Assembly (NCBI GenBank): GCA_002435545.1
Contig: DJNB01000246.1
Location: 1 to 9,977, forward strand
DNA: 9,977 nucleotides
Direction of reading: 5' to 3'
Source: Lachnoclostridium sp. UBA6475
GTDB lineage: Bacteria > Bacillota > Clostridia > Lachnospirales > Lachnospiraceae
Position 1 is the first letter of the stretch. Every line of letters starts with the position of its first letter. The position numbers and the translations under genes were made by a program. Below the pieces are notes generated by a model. That model was not told where the DNA came from, made no database searches, and saw only the letters and a program-made list of their open reading frames with translations. Shown here in pieces: positions 1-6,177 of this stretch.

Positions 1-40
1 AGAAATGCGGAAACTCAAGCATCTTCATGTAGTTATTCAT
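1..40 (-). CDS. possible start of a downstream gene, cut by window edge
   Basis: An open frame begins with ATG at 40-38 and reads MNNYMKMLEFPHF before the window ends. A second in-frame ATG lies at 28-26. It sits 35 nt after the stop of the TetR gene on the same strand, where a gene controlled by that regulator would often be. No convincing Shine-Dalgarno sequence precedes either ATG, and 13 residues are too few to name a family. It may be a real gene start or chance. Confidence 0.3.
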   Translation of the reverse strand, partial: MNNYMKMLEFPHF

Positions 41-74
41 ATAATTTCATTGTCAGCATAAGTCCGATTCCTCT

Positions 75-677
75 CTACTCTGTCTCAATCCGCTTCGCAA
101 ACTTCTCTACATGCTGCTCTACCATTTTCACGACCTGCTTCTTGTCCTCCGCCCCATCATATATACTGTATAACAGAAAAATCGGGCCATAAAAATCCAA
201 TGCGGCCTGTCTCGCCTTCTTTTTGTCATTCATAATTCCGGCAAAGATCTCTTCCATATAAGAAAGCGGACCATCTGCCAGATAGGTCTGATAAAGCTGC
301 GCCATCTCCGGATCGCGGTACTGCTCCAGTGTCAGCATTTTTCGAAACTGACAGCAAAATTCATCCTCCGTCCAATGCAGAAACTGCACTTTCGTAAACT
401 GCTTGATTTTTGCCACTGCAATATGCTTATACTCCGCAACATCCTCTTCACGCGTTCCGTCCGGCATATCGTATTCTCTGGCGCGTTCCCGGTCAAGCCC
501 ATTCATCGTCTCCACAATGCTGTCCAATATCTCCTGCTTGCTCTTATAATGTTTGTACAACGCCGCTTTGGTGACATTTAACCGACTTGCGATATCATTC
601 ATGGATGTACCCTTATAACCGCTCTGCGAAAATAATTTCAGCGCCTCCTGCAAAATGCGTTGTTTTGTGTCTGTCAT
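75..677 (-). CDS. TetR/AcrR family transcriptional regulator
   Basis: A 200-residue protein of normal TetR length. Residues 5-50 form the N-terminal DNA-binding domain. The helix-turn-helix spans about 24-48 (GTSMNDIASRLNVTKAALYKHY, split here as GTSMNDIASRL and NVTKAALYKHY), with the family-typical LYKHYKSKQEIL following. The rest is a helical ligand-binding and dimerisation domain whose ligand cannot be read from sequence. The ATG at 677 overlaps the stop of the upstream acetyltransferase gene (ATGA, 4 nt), so the two are probably translationally coupled. GGAAG about 9 nt upstream can serve as its own ribosome binding site. TetR proteins are usually repressors of their own operon or of a neighbour. 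Here the likely targets are the GNAT-tetR promoter at 1466-1494 and any gene beyond the left edge. Confidence 0.93.
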   Translation of the reverse strand: MTDTKQRILQEALKLFSQSGYKGTSMNDIASRLNVTKAALYKHYKSKQEILDSIVETMNGLDRERAREYDMPDGTREEDVAEYKHIAVAKIKQFTKVQFLHWTEDEFCCQFRKMLTLEQYRDPEMAQLYQTYLADGPLSYMEEIFAGIMNDKKKARQAALDFYGPIFLLYSIYDGAEDKKQVVKMVEQHVEKFAKRIETE

Positions 678-1432
678 CGTACCTGTCTTCCTTTCTCGAT
701 GTATTGGTCAATCGTTCTTTTCCACCTTTGTTCAATTCCCCGCTGCTTCCAGTTTTCTTTCACAAATACTTCTTTGTATTTTCCATCTGTTGAGTACATT
801 ACAAATCCTATCGCATCGTTTCCGCTCCATACTATTTCAAAATGAAAATCTTCACTTTCATTTGCCCGCTCTATGAAATGACGCAATTCCGTCTGTAAGT
901 CTTCTCCGGTTTTCTCATCTCGAAGTTTATATTCTTTCCACATTGGCAGCAAAATTTCGTTATGTATTTCCGTGTTTTTTGCAGGATATGCATTCGTTAT
1001 CCAGTATTTCCACATCGTATCCCCCTCTTCAAATATAAAACTCGCAAGCTCCGGTTTTACTCTCGAATCTAAAAAACCTGCTCTTTTATGTAAACGAATC
1101 GAGGCTTCATTTTTGACATTCACAGCTGCCATCACACAAGAAGCCTGATCGTACTCACAGACAATTTCCAATGCTGTATGATACATTTGCTCCGCAATCC
1201 CTTTTCTTCGCTTCTCTTCACTTACAAATACATCTGCCGCATACCATGTATCTACCAGATCCGGATGGCGCATAATTCTCATAAATCCTATTATCTTATC
1301 GTCCTCGAACACATGTATGGCATGCCACTTTACGGCAAACTCTTTTTCCAATTGTCTTGTCCTGTCCGCCCAGCGGCTGTCTGGCAGATCTGCACAGGAA
1401 TCAACCACCTTGACTTTATAGTTTTCACTCAT
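674..1432 (-). CDS. GNAT family N-acetyltransferase, probable tandem-GNAT architecture
   Basis: A 252-residue protein. Residues 1-125 are a recognisable Gcn5-related N-acetyltransferase domain. The acetyl-CoA loop is at 75-80 (RRKGIA, preceded by the beta-strand AADVFVSEE) and motif B at 105-120 (NVKNEASIRLHKRAGF). Residues about 195-245 resemble a second, degenerate GNAT core: a strand with IGFVMYS at 208-214, then VFVKENWKQRGIEQRW, where RGIE stands where an intact loop has RxxGxG/A. This suggests a tandem-GNAT protein, a type known among antibiotic and small-molecule acetyltransferases; the substrate is unknown. The ATG start is well supported: GAGGAG lies 8 nt upstream and a sigma-A promoter at 1466-1494. 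It is the first gene of an operon with the TetR gene, which overlaps its stop by 4 nt. Confidence 0.88.
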   Translation of the reverse strand: MSENYKVKVVDSCADLPDSRWADRTRQLEKEFAVKWHAIHVFEDDKIIGFMRIMRHPDLVDTWYAADVFVSEEKRRKGIAEQMYHTALEIVCEYDQASCVMAAVNVKNEASIRLHKRAGFLDSRVKPELASFIFEEGDTMWKYWITNAYPAKNTEIHNEILLPMWKEYKLRDEKTGEDLQTELRHFIERANESEDFHFEIVWSGNDAIGFVMYSTDGKYKEVFVKENWKQRGIEQRWKRTIDQYIEKGRQVR

Positions 1433-1446
1433 TAATCAATCTCCTC

Positions 1447-1464
1447 AAATAAATCATTTTATTT
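1447..1464. repeat. 18-bp inverted repeat overlapping the GNAT-tetR transcription start (candidate operator)
   Basis: AAATAAA-TCAT-TTTATTT is a perfect 7-bp inverted repeat with a 4-bp centre. It lies directly downstream of the -10 box (1466-1471) of the GNAT-tetR promoter, so it covers the expected start point. That is a common place for a TetR-type operator, but the arms contain only A and T and a chance palindrome in AT-rich DNA is possible. Confidence 0.35.
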
Positions 1465-1465
1465 C

Positions 1466-1494
1466 ATTTTATCATTTTTCACCCTATGTATCAA
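1466..1494 (-). promoter_or_regulatory. sigma-A type promoter of the GNAT-tetR operon
   Basis: On the minus strand, the -35 box TTGATA (1494-1489) and -10 box TAAAAT (1471-1466) are separated by exactly 17 nt. The expected start near 1459 gives a leader of about 27 nt carrying GAGGAG before the ATG at 1432. Its -35 box is 10 bp from the -35 box of the divergent symporter promoter. Confidence 0.7.
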
Positions 1495-1504
1495 TAATAT
1501 TTCC

Positions 1505-1533
1505 TTGAAATTTTTCCCATTTAACGATATAGT
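1505..1533 (+). promoter_or_regulatory. sigma-A type promoter of the symporter gene
   Basis: The -35 box TTGAAA (1505-1510) and -10 box TATAGT (1528-1533) are 17 nt apart. The expected start near 1540 leaves a leader of about 35 nt, too short for a glycine riboswitch. AAAGGA at 1561-1566 is the ribosome binding site, 8 nt before the ATG at 1575. Confidence 0.7.
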
Positions 1534-1574
1534 ATAAATGTATTACGAAATAACCATAAGAAAGGATAAAATCA

Positions 1575-2999
1575 ATGTGGAAAACAATCAACGATATTCT
1601 CAATAGTATCGACAATTTTGTCTGGGGTGTCCCCCTCATGGTACTGATTCTTGCCGGCGGTATTTTATTAACGATCCGTCTCGGCCTTATGCAGATCCGG
1701 AAACTGCCACTTGCCCTTAAGTGGATGGTTAAAAATGAAGAAGGCGGCGAGGGTGAAATTTCCAGTTTCTCTGCCCTTTGTACTGCTTTAAGTGCGACAA
1801 TCGGAACCGGTAATATTGTCGGCGTTGCTACCGCCGTCGGAACCGGCGGGCCGGGTGCTCTTTTTTGGATGGTCGTAACTGCCTTTTTCGGTATGTCCAC
1901 CAAATTTGCCGAGGGACTTCTTGCCGTAAAATACCGTGTTGTCGGAAAAGACGGACACAGTCTCGGCGGCCCTTTTTATTACATTGAACTGGGAATGGGA
2001 AAGAAATGGAAATGGCTCGCTAAACTTTTTGCTTTCTTTGGTGTTTGTGTTGGTCTGTTTGGAATCGGAACATTCAGTCAGGTAAATGGTATTTCCAGTG
2101 CCGTACATAACTTTTTTGATCCGAACGACCTTCATTGTGTCAAACTACTGCCCTTTTTAGGTGAATATTCATGGTCTATTATCATTTCATCGTTAGTGTT
2201 GGCAATCTGCGTAGCTACCGTACTGATCGGCGGAATCAAGCGAATCGCAAATGTAAGCCAGATCATTGTACCATTTATGGCGATCATTTATTTTGTATTT
2301 GCTGCTATTTTAATTTTGGGTAATATTACTGCTATTCCAAGTGCAATTGCTGTCATTGTAAAAGCGGCATTTTCCCCGAAGGCCGTTACCGGCGGTGTTG
2401 TAGGAAGCATATTTGTCGCAATGCAGAAAGGTATTGCACGAGGTATCTTTTCCAATGAAGCCGGTCTTGGTAGTGCTCCTATCGCAGCAGCGGCAGCACA
2501 GACAAAAGAACCTGTCCGTCAGGGTCTTGTAAGTATGACCGGAACCTTTATCGACACCATCGTCATTTGTACACTGACCGGTTTATCCATCGTATTGACC
2601 GGCGCATGGCAGGTGCCCGGATTAGAAGGTGTAGATGTAACCACCTATGCTTTCCAGCAGGGGCTTCCTTTCCCTCCTCAGGTTTCCGCGTTTATCTTAA
2701 TGCTCTGCCTGGTATTTTTTGCCTTTACGACAATTCTCGGCTGGGATTATTACAGTGAACGCTGTCTGGAATATTTAAGCGGCGGTAACATAAAACATGT
2801 GAAATTTTTCCGTTGGATCTACATCATCGCCGTATTTATCGGCCCATATATGACTGTAAGCGCAGTATGGACGATTGCAGATATCTTTAACGGATTGATG
2901 GCGATTCCAAATATGATTGCCATTTTTGCCTTGAACGGTATCGTAGTAAAAGAAACAAGAGATTTCTTCAAACGGCATAAGAACAATAAACTCAAATAA
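1575..2999 (+). CDS. alanine/glycine:cation symporter (AGCS family)
   Basis: A 474-residue polytopic inner-membrane protein of normal family length. AGCS (AlsT/DagA/AgcS-type) carriers import alanine or glycine with Na+ (sometimes H+). Family hallmarks are clear: GGILLTIRLGLMQIRKLPLA near 28-47 (shown here in fused form, 20 residues), the EEGGEGEISSF block at 55-65, the GTGNIVGVATA motif at 77-87 followed by GGPGALFW, and NEAGLGSAPIAAAAA starting at residue 294. Many hydrophobic segments fill the rest, and the C-terminus is short and basic (KRHKNNKLK). It stands alone on the plus strand with its own promoter and RBS and ends at the hairpin at 3029-3064. Sodium is the commonest coupling ion in the family, but ion and amino-acid preference cannot be settled here. 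Confidence 0.95.
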   Translation: MWKTINDILNSIDNFVWGVPLMVLILAGGILLTIRLGLMQIRKLPLALKWMVKNEEGGEGEISSFSALCTALSATIGTGNIVGVATAVGTGGPGALFWMVVTAFFGMSTKFAEGLLAVKYRVVGKDGHSLGGPFYYIELGMGKKWKWLAKLFAFFGVCVGLFGIGTFSQVNGISSAVHNFFDPNDLHCVKLLPFLGEYSWSIIISSLVLAICVATVLIGGIKRIANVSQIIVPFMAIIYFVFAAILILGNITAIPSAIAVIVKAAFSPKAVTGGVVGSIFVAMQKGIARGIFSNEAGLGSAPIAAAAAQTKEPVRQGLVSMTGTFIDTIVICTLTGLSIVLTGAWQVPGLEGVDVTTYAFQQGLPFPPQVSAFILMLCLVFFAFTTILGWDYYSERCLEYLSGGNIKHVKFFRWIYIIAVFIGPYMTVSAVWTIADIFNGLMAIPNMIAIFALNGIVVKETRDFFKRHKNNKLK

Positions 3000-3022
3000 T
3001 ATACGCAACTGATTTTTCTGAC

Positions 3023-3067
3023 AAAAAATGTCTCTGTTATCCGCGTTGGGCGGATACAGGGACATTT
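3023..3067. terminator. intrinsic terminator shared by the symporter and toxin genes
   Basis: Arms TGTCTCTG/CAGGGACA (3029-3036 and 3057-3064, one G-U pair) and TATCCGC/GCGGATA (3038-3044 and 3050-3056) make a 15-bp stem with one bulged T and a 5-nt loop. On the minus strand it is followed by six T (3028-3023), so it is a strong terminator for the toxin gene, whose stop codon (3068-3066) directly precedes it. On the plus strand the T-run is weaker (TTTAATATT), but the hairpin probably also ends the symporter message 30 nt after its stop. Confidence 0.85.
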
Positions 3068-3542
3068 AATATTCTTTGCACTTCTTTTCCAATTGCTTAA
3101 AATCATTTGTTCTCCTCGCAAGTGCCGTAGATATTCCGTTTCGTATTTTATGGTTATAAACAATTCTTGCATTTTTTATAATACGATCCCTCAGACGATT
3201 AATCTCTCTATTCTCTGCCTGCAATAAATAACGATATTGTTGATCTTTAATACCACGAATGTCTACCAAATGGTATTCCCCATTCGGAACCGGAACCATA
3301 TTATTTATATTAATTACTGCAATATTACGAATTTTAATAAGATCAACCGACTCCTTCAGTTTCTTATGCTTCGGTTTAAAAGAAGATAATGGTGCAAAAT
3401 AACTCATTTCATCAATTTGAAGAACAATCCCTATGTACTTTCTGGTCGCTTTATTTCCATCTGACCAAAATATATGTTTTTGATATTGAGCCAAATATTT
3501 TATATATAATGGACTAATCTCATATAATTTAAGACCTTTCAA
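3066..3542 (-). CDS. toxN: type III toxin-antitoxin system endoribonuclease toxin, ToxN/AbiQ family
   Basis: A 158-residue protein with the ToxN/AbiQ pattern throughout: N-terminal LKLYEISPLYIKYL (4-17), then RKYIGIVLQID (34-44), YFAPLSSFKPKHKKL (48-62) and AVININNMVPV about 75-85, followed by a helical, basic C-terminal half. Family toxins are sequence-specific RNases held inactive by their own repeat RNA. The S53-S54-x-K56 stretch corresponds to the active-site T-S-P-K of Pectobacterium ToxN; here the usual proline is F55. The start is TTG (3542-3540), chosen because AGGAGGG lies 4 nt upstream at 3547-3553 and the family N-terminus begins there. Directly upstream are an intrinsic terminator and three tandem RNA repeats, the expected antitoxin locus. 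The symbol is a family-level name: ToxN, CptN and AbiQ subfamilies cannot be separated by eye. Confidence 0.93.
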   Translation of the reverse strand: MKGLKLYEISPLYIKYLAQYQKHIFWSDGNKATRKYIGIVLQIDEMSYFAPLSSFKPKHKKLKESVDLIKIRNIAVININNMVPVPNGEYHLVDIRGIKDQQYRYLLQAENREINRLRDRIIKNARIVYNHKIRNGISTALARRTNDFKQLEKKCKEY

Positions 3543-3551
3543 TTTTCCCTC

Positions 3552-3586
3552 CTAAAAAATAAACAGGGACACCTAAGATGTCCCTG
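3552..3586 (-). terminator. intrinsic terminator/attenuator between antitoxin RNA and toxin gene
   Basis: On the minus strand CAGGGACA-TCTTAGG-TGTCCCTG (3586-3564) is a perfect 8-bp stem with a 7-nt loop, followed by TTTATTTTTT (3563-3554). The T-run merges into the toxin's ribosome binding site. In type III systems this terminator lets most transcripts stop after the antitoxin repeats and only a minority read into the toxin, setting an excess of antitoxin. The same octamer TGTCCCTG is one arm of the terminator at the far end of the toxin gene. Confidence 0.88.
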
Positions 3587-3722
3587 CTGTTAAATCGCTC
3601 ATTTTAGGGCTGTGCATCACCCACTCATAAATCGCTCATTTATAAGGCTGTGCATCACCTGCTCATAAATCGCTCATTTTAGGGCTGTGCATCACCCACT
3701 GTTAAAGCAAAATACTTTCTAT
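3564..3722 (-). ncRNA. toxI: type III antitoxin RNA (ToxI-like), tandem-repeat transcript
   Basis: The transcript should start near 3722, 6-7 nt after the -10 box. It has a leader of about 22 nt, then nearly three direct repeats (3700-3591), and ends at the terminator hairpin. In known ToxIN systems the toxin cuts this precursor into single repeats, each folding as a pseudoknot that binds and inhibits the toxin. Each unit here holds exactly one AAAU (minus-strand positions 3679-3676, 3641-3638 and 3604-3601, spaced 38 and 37 nt), a plausible processing site by analogy with A-rich ToxN cuts. A GGG/CCC pairing in units 1 and 3 is AGG/CCU in unit 2, which keeps the stem. The RNA is called from structure and position; no expression data exist here. 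Confidence 0.88.
3591..3700 (-). repeat. three tandem 37-38 nt repeats of the antitoxin RNA
   Basis: Copies lie at 3591-3627 (37 nt), 3628-3665 (38 nt) and 3666-3700 (35 nt, incomplete at its outer end). On the plus strand each starts TAAATCGCTCATTT and ends GGCTGTGCATCACC plus a variable tail. Outer units are identical over the shared part. The middle unit differs at its AT-rich stretch (one extra base) and at the two bases beside GGTGAT. The length matches characterised type III antitoxin repeats (mid-thirties to about 40 nt). On the toxin side, AGCAGG in the terminator's upstream flank resembles the start of a fourth, degenerate unit. Confidence 0.95.
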
Positions 3723-3728
3723 ACCTAC

Positions 3729-3757
3729 AGTATACGCAATTCAACAAAAAATATCAA
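3729..3757 (-). promoter_or_regulatory. sigma-A type promoter of the toxin-antitoxin locus
   Basis: The -35 box TTGATA (3757-3752) and -10 box TATACT (3734-3729) are exactly 17 nt apart on the minus strand. This near-consensus promoter fits the need for abundant antitoxin RNA. A-T-rich sequence and two copies of AATAGTTC lie immediately upstream. Confidence 0.82.
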
Positions 3758-3785
3758 GAACTATTTTATTTACTTTTGAACTATT
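3758..3785 (-). repeat. pair of AATAGTTC direct repeats abutting the toxin-antitoxin promoter
   Basis: On the minus strand AATAGTTC occurs at 3785-3778 and again at 3765-3758, 20 bp apart start to start (about two helical turns). The nearer copy touches the -35 box. Such same-face direct repeats are typical of binding sites for a dimeric regulator. In AT-rich DNA an 8-bp repeat could still be chance. Confidence 0.35.
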
Positions 3786-3852
3786 ATATACTAAAAATAT
3801 TTTTCATGCAAGTATTATTGATGATATGAACGAAAAATTATCTTACAGCCAT

Positions 3853-4509
3853 CTACCGACGCCATTTTAAATCTTTTCCTTTTACAACCTTCTTTTTCCG
3901 GATTGTTGCAACATACTTTTTATACCTCTTTTTTGTCACTTTTTTCCCATTTAACTTATACACATAATGATATGGATATACATCCTCTTCGGTAAGTTTA
4001 TTCCGCCATGATTTTGATGCCGTTTCTTTTACCTCATTTCCTTTAATCTGAAAAAACTCTATGTAGTAATTATCTTTATGCCCTCCACTCCAGGAAACAA
4101 TTCCTTCTGACGGATATATTTTCAGATCTCCACCATATTTATTCCAGGCCAGCCCCTCTACCTTACTCCCTTTTAAAGTATAAATGGAATAATTATAATA
4201 AGAGCCGTGAACGATCAATTCGTCTATCCCATTTTGGTCGATATCATAAAAGCAGTATTTATACGCAAACCTGCCATCTTCTTGAACATAATTCATGTCA
4301 TTTTTTTCCTCTTTCATCGCTTCCACATAATAATTATGCTCTGATTTCTTATCTGTAACCGGCATCATATGCTTACTTTCCGCCAGCACATTTACAAACT
4401 CACCATAACGTAAGCTCATATTATCTGCGCTTGAAAAACACATTATAATAACAAACGTAATCAAAGAAACAATAAATGTTCCCGCCGTCACACCAATTAT
4501 CTTTTTCAT
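3853..4509 (-). CDS. membrane-anchored or secreted protein of unknown function with an EF-hand-like loop
   Basis: A 218-residue protein I do not recognise. Residues 1-27 (MKKIIGVTAG, then a long hydrophobic run) are a signal peptide or single membrane anchor. C24 does not sit in a proper lipobox (preceded by IIM), so a lipoprotein is unlikely. The mature part, outside the cell, contains DIDQNGIDELIV (89-100), an Asp/Asn-rich loop like those of dockerin, EF-hand or FG-GAP proteins that may bind calcium. Several aromatic-rich strands follow, and a strongly basic tail (from about 187: NGKKVTKKRYKKY and later RKKK). The ATG at 4509 has AGAGGG 10 nt upstream, overlapping the stop of the ABC gene 14 nt away. 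It is therefore almost certainly co-transcribed with the two exporters and may help or receive their product. No terminator is visible downstream. Confidence 0.8.
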   Translation of the reverse strand: MKKIIGVTAGTFIVSLITFVIIMCFSSADNMSLRYGEFVNVLAESKHMMPVTDKKSEHNYYVEAMKEEKNDMNYVQEDGRFAYKYCFYDIDQNGIDELIVHGSYYNYSIYTLKGSKVEGLAWNKYGGDLKIYPSEGIVSWSGGHKDNYYIEFFQIKGNEVKETASKSWRNKLTEEDVYPYHYVYKLNGKKVTKKRYKKYVATIRKKKVVKGKDLKWRR

Positions 4510-4523
4510 CGTTTTGAATCCCT

Positions 4524-6161
4524 CTATTCTTCTTTTCTATTTAACCACTCCTGATAAAGCTTATCTTTTTCTGCATTCTCTTTTGTGACACAACTCATTA
4601 TTCTTCCGTCTTTCATAATATATATCTTATCAGCCATTTTTGCAAGTTCGGGAGAATGGGTGACATATACTATGGTAGATTTCATTTTATTTAACAATTT
4701 TTTAACATGCTCTACGCTTTGAGCGTCTAATGAAGATGTCGGTTCATCCCATAACAATACTTTGCTTTTGCGTACATAAGATCGGAGAAGGGCAACCCGC
4801 TGTTTTTCTCCCCCTGACAAAGTCATACAGTTTTGCGCGATCATATCAGTGCTGTTTACCATACCCAGCTCTGACAACAACGCAACCCCTTCATCTGTTT
4901 CCATTGGATTTCCCATGCACAGATTTCTATATACAGACTGGCTCTGAAACAGAAAAAGATCCGCGGGCAGATAGGTAATATCATTATAGAATCTATTTCT
5001 TCCATTTTCCTGTCCTAATATTCCGGCCATACATTTTAACAGCGTCGATTTTCCACAACCATTATCACCAATAATTGCAACTTTTTCGCCAACATTCATC
5101 CGAATTGTAACATTTGTTAATACCGGTTTATCCTGATAAGAAAAGGAAAGATTTTCAATTGAATACAACTCACCGTTATTCGCTGTCTTCTCCTCATTAT
5201 CTTTCAGGATCAATTGATTCAAACGTTCAATTGGAACAATCTTGCCCGAAAAGTTAATCACCGATCGAACCAATGTGTTCACAGTATCTTTCATTGATAA
5301 AAACAGATTATAACTTGAATTTATCTCCGCCATTGAAAGCTGATTTTCTCTTTTTAATTCATAATAACTATTTCCCAGTACCACAATAAAAATATTATGT
5401 ATAACATCTGAAATCGCATCGAAAAAGGCCGTAAGATTAATCTTTTTCACTGTAGCAGAAAAATATTCCTCTCTTGCCATATGATATTTTTCAGCAATAT
5501 AATCGATCGAGTCATTCATCAAATGAAAGGTATGATTCTCAACAAAGGATTTTAAATAACCGATTCTGTTGATTCTCTTTTTTTCCACAAAAAGTGTAAT
5601 TCCCGCAATTTTAAAATAGGAAAAAACAGCGCGCAAAACATCTACAATTACCAAAAGAACAACAAATGCAAAAACATAAACTGTTTGTCTGGAAAAAATA
5701 TACAATATGATCATTGTCGCAATAACGGAACTGAATACATCCATTGTTGTAAACCAAAGACCAACGATCTGTCCGGTACCCGATACAATCCGATTAAAAA
5801 CATCTGCATTACCATACTGCTTCTTGATATCTGAAACAGCCAACTTACTCGTCCGAATAAAACTACTTTTAGCCGCATCAAATGCCAATTTCATTGCCCA
5901 CGAATCACCATATACATTAACAAAATACATTAATACAACGTTGATTGAAAATATGATACCTCCCCGCACGGTTGCCAAAATAATTTCCTGGATTGAATTC
6001 ATCGCTATTGCCTCATAAATCCAGCGTATAATATAGGGGATAACCAATGGAACTTCCACCTTAAACAATGTCACTACCAGTAATAACAAAAATAGAGTTT
6101 TACGTGATTCTGCTGTTAAAGCCCAGGCTGCCCAATAAACTTCTTTTATTTTTTTCAACAC
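4524..6161 (-). CDS. ABC exporter half-transporter (membrane domain fused to ATPase), second subunit
   Basis: 545 residues from the chosen start. The N-terminal 300 residues hold about six membrane spans (for example IILATVRGG with the following run, and TVYVFAFVVLLVIVDVL). The C-terminal ATPase has A-loop FSYQ, Walker A GDNGCGKST (from residue 365), signature LSGGE (448-452), Walker B LLWDEP (D472, E473), D-loop SSLD and switch histidine H502. The Q-loop reads YLPAD, so the conserved glutamine is A400. The start is taken as GTG at 6161 because GAGGTG lies 6 nt upstream. An ATG at 6200 is in frame but has no ribosome binding site and would overlap the previous gene by 23 nt. The 16-nt gap to that gene and the 14-nt gap to the next make one operon. 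It likely pairs with the 6178-7791 product as a heterodimer; the substrate is unknown. Confidence 0.9.
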   Translation of the reverse strand: MLKKIKEVYWAAWALTAESRKTLFLLLLVVTLFKVEVPLVIPYIIRWIYEAIAMNSIQEIILATVRGGIIFSINVVLMYFVNVYGDSWAMKLAFDAAKSSFIRTSKLAVSDIKKQYGNADVFNRIVSGTGQIVGLWFTTMDVFSSVIATMIILYIFSRQTVYVFAFVVLLVIVDVLRAVFSYFKIAGITLFVEKKRINRIGYLKSFVENHTFHLMNDSIDYIAEKYHMAREEYFSATVKKINLTAFFDAISDVIHNIFIVVLGNSYYELKRENQLSMAEINSSYNLFLSMKDTVNTLVRSVINFSGKIVPIERLNQLILKDNEEKTANNGELYSIENLSFSYQDKPVLTNVTIRMNVGEKVAIIGDNGCGKSTLLKCMAGILGQENGRNRFYNDITYLPADLFLFQSQSVYRNLCMGNPMETDEGVALLSELGMVNSTDMIAQNCMTLSGGEKQRVALLRSYVRKSKVLLWDEPTSSLDAQSVEHVKKLLNKMKSTIVYVTHSPELAKMADKIYIMKDGRIMSCVTKENAEKDKLYQEWLNRKEE

Positions 6162-6177
6162 CGTTATCACCTCTTCT

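Noticed and set aside
1534..1574. Glycine or other riboswitch ahead of the symporter
   Set aside because: The leader from the predicted start to the ATG is only about 35 nt, too short for a riboswitch.
1488..2135. Minus-strand open frames opposite the symporter gene
   Set aside because: They are antisense shadows of a gene with strong family motifs, have low-complexity translations and lack ribosome binding sites.
3591..3700. Tandem repeats as a CRISPR array
   Set aside because: The 37-38 nt units abut with no unique spacers between them, and they sit between a promoter and a ToxN-family gene. That is a type III antitoxin, not CRISPR.
3793..3804. AAAAATATTTTT palindrome as a terminator after the 218-aa gene
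   Set aside because: It is only A and T, has no loop space or GC-rich stem, and no separate T-run, so it would not form a stable terminator.
4438..4446. C24 of the 218-aa protein as a lipoprotein cysteine
   Set aside because: The residues before it (V-I-I-M) do not fit the lipobox, which needs Gly, Ala or Ser at -1.
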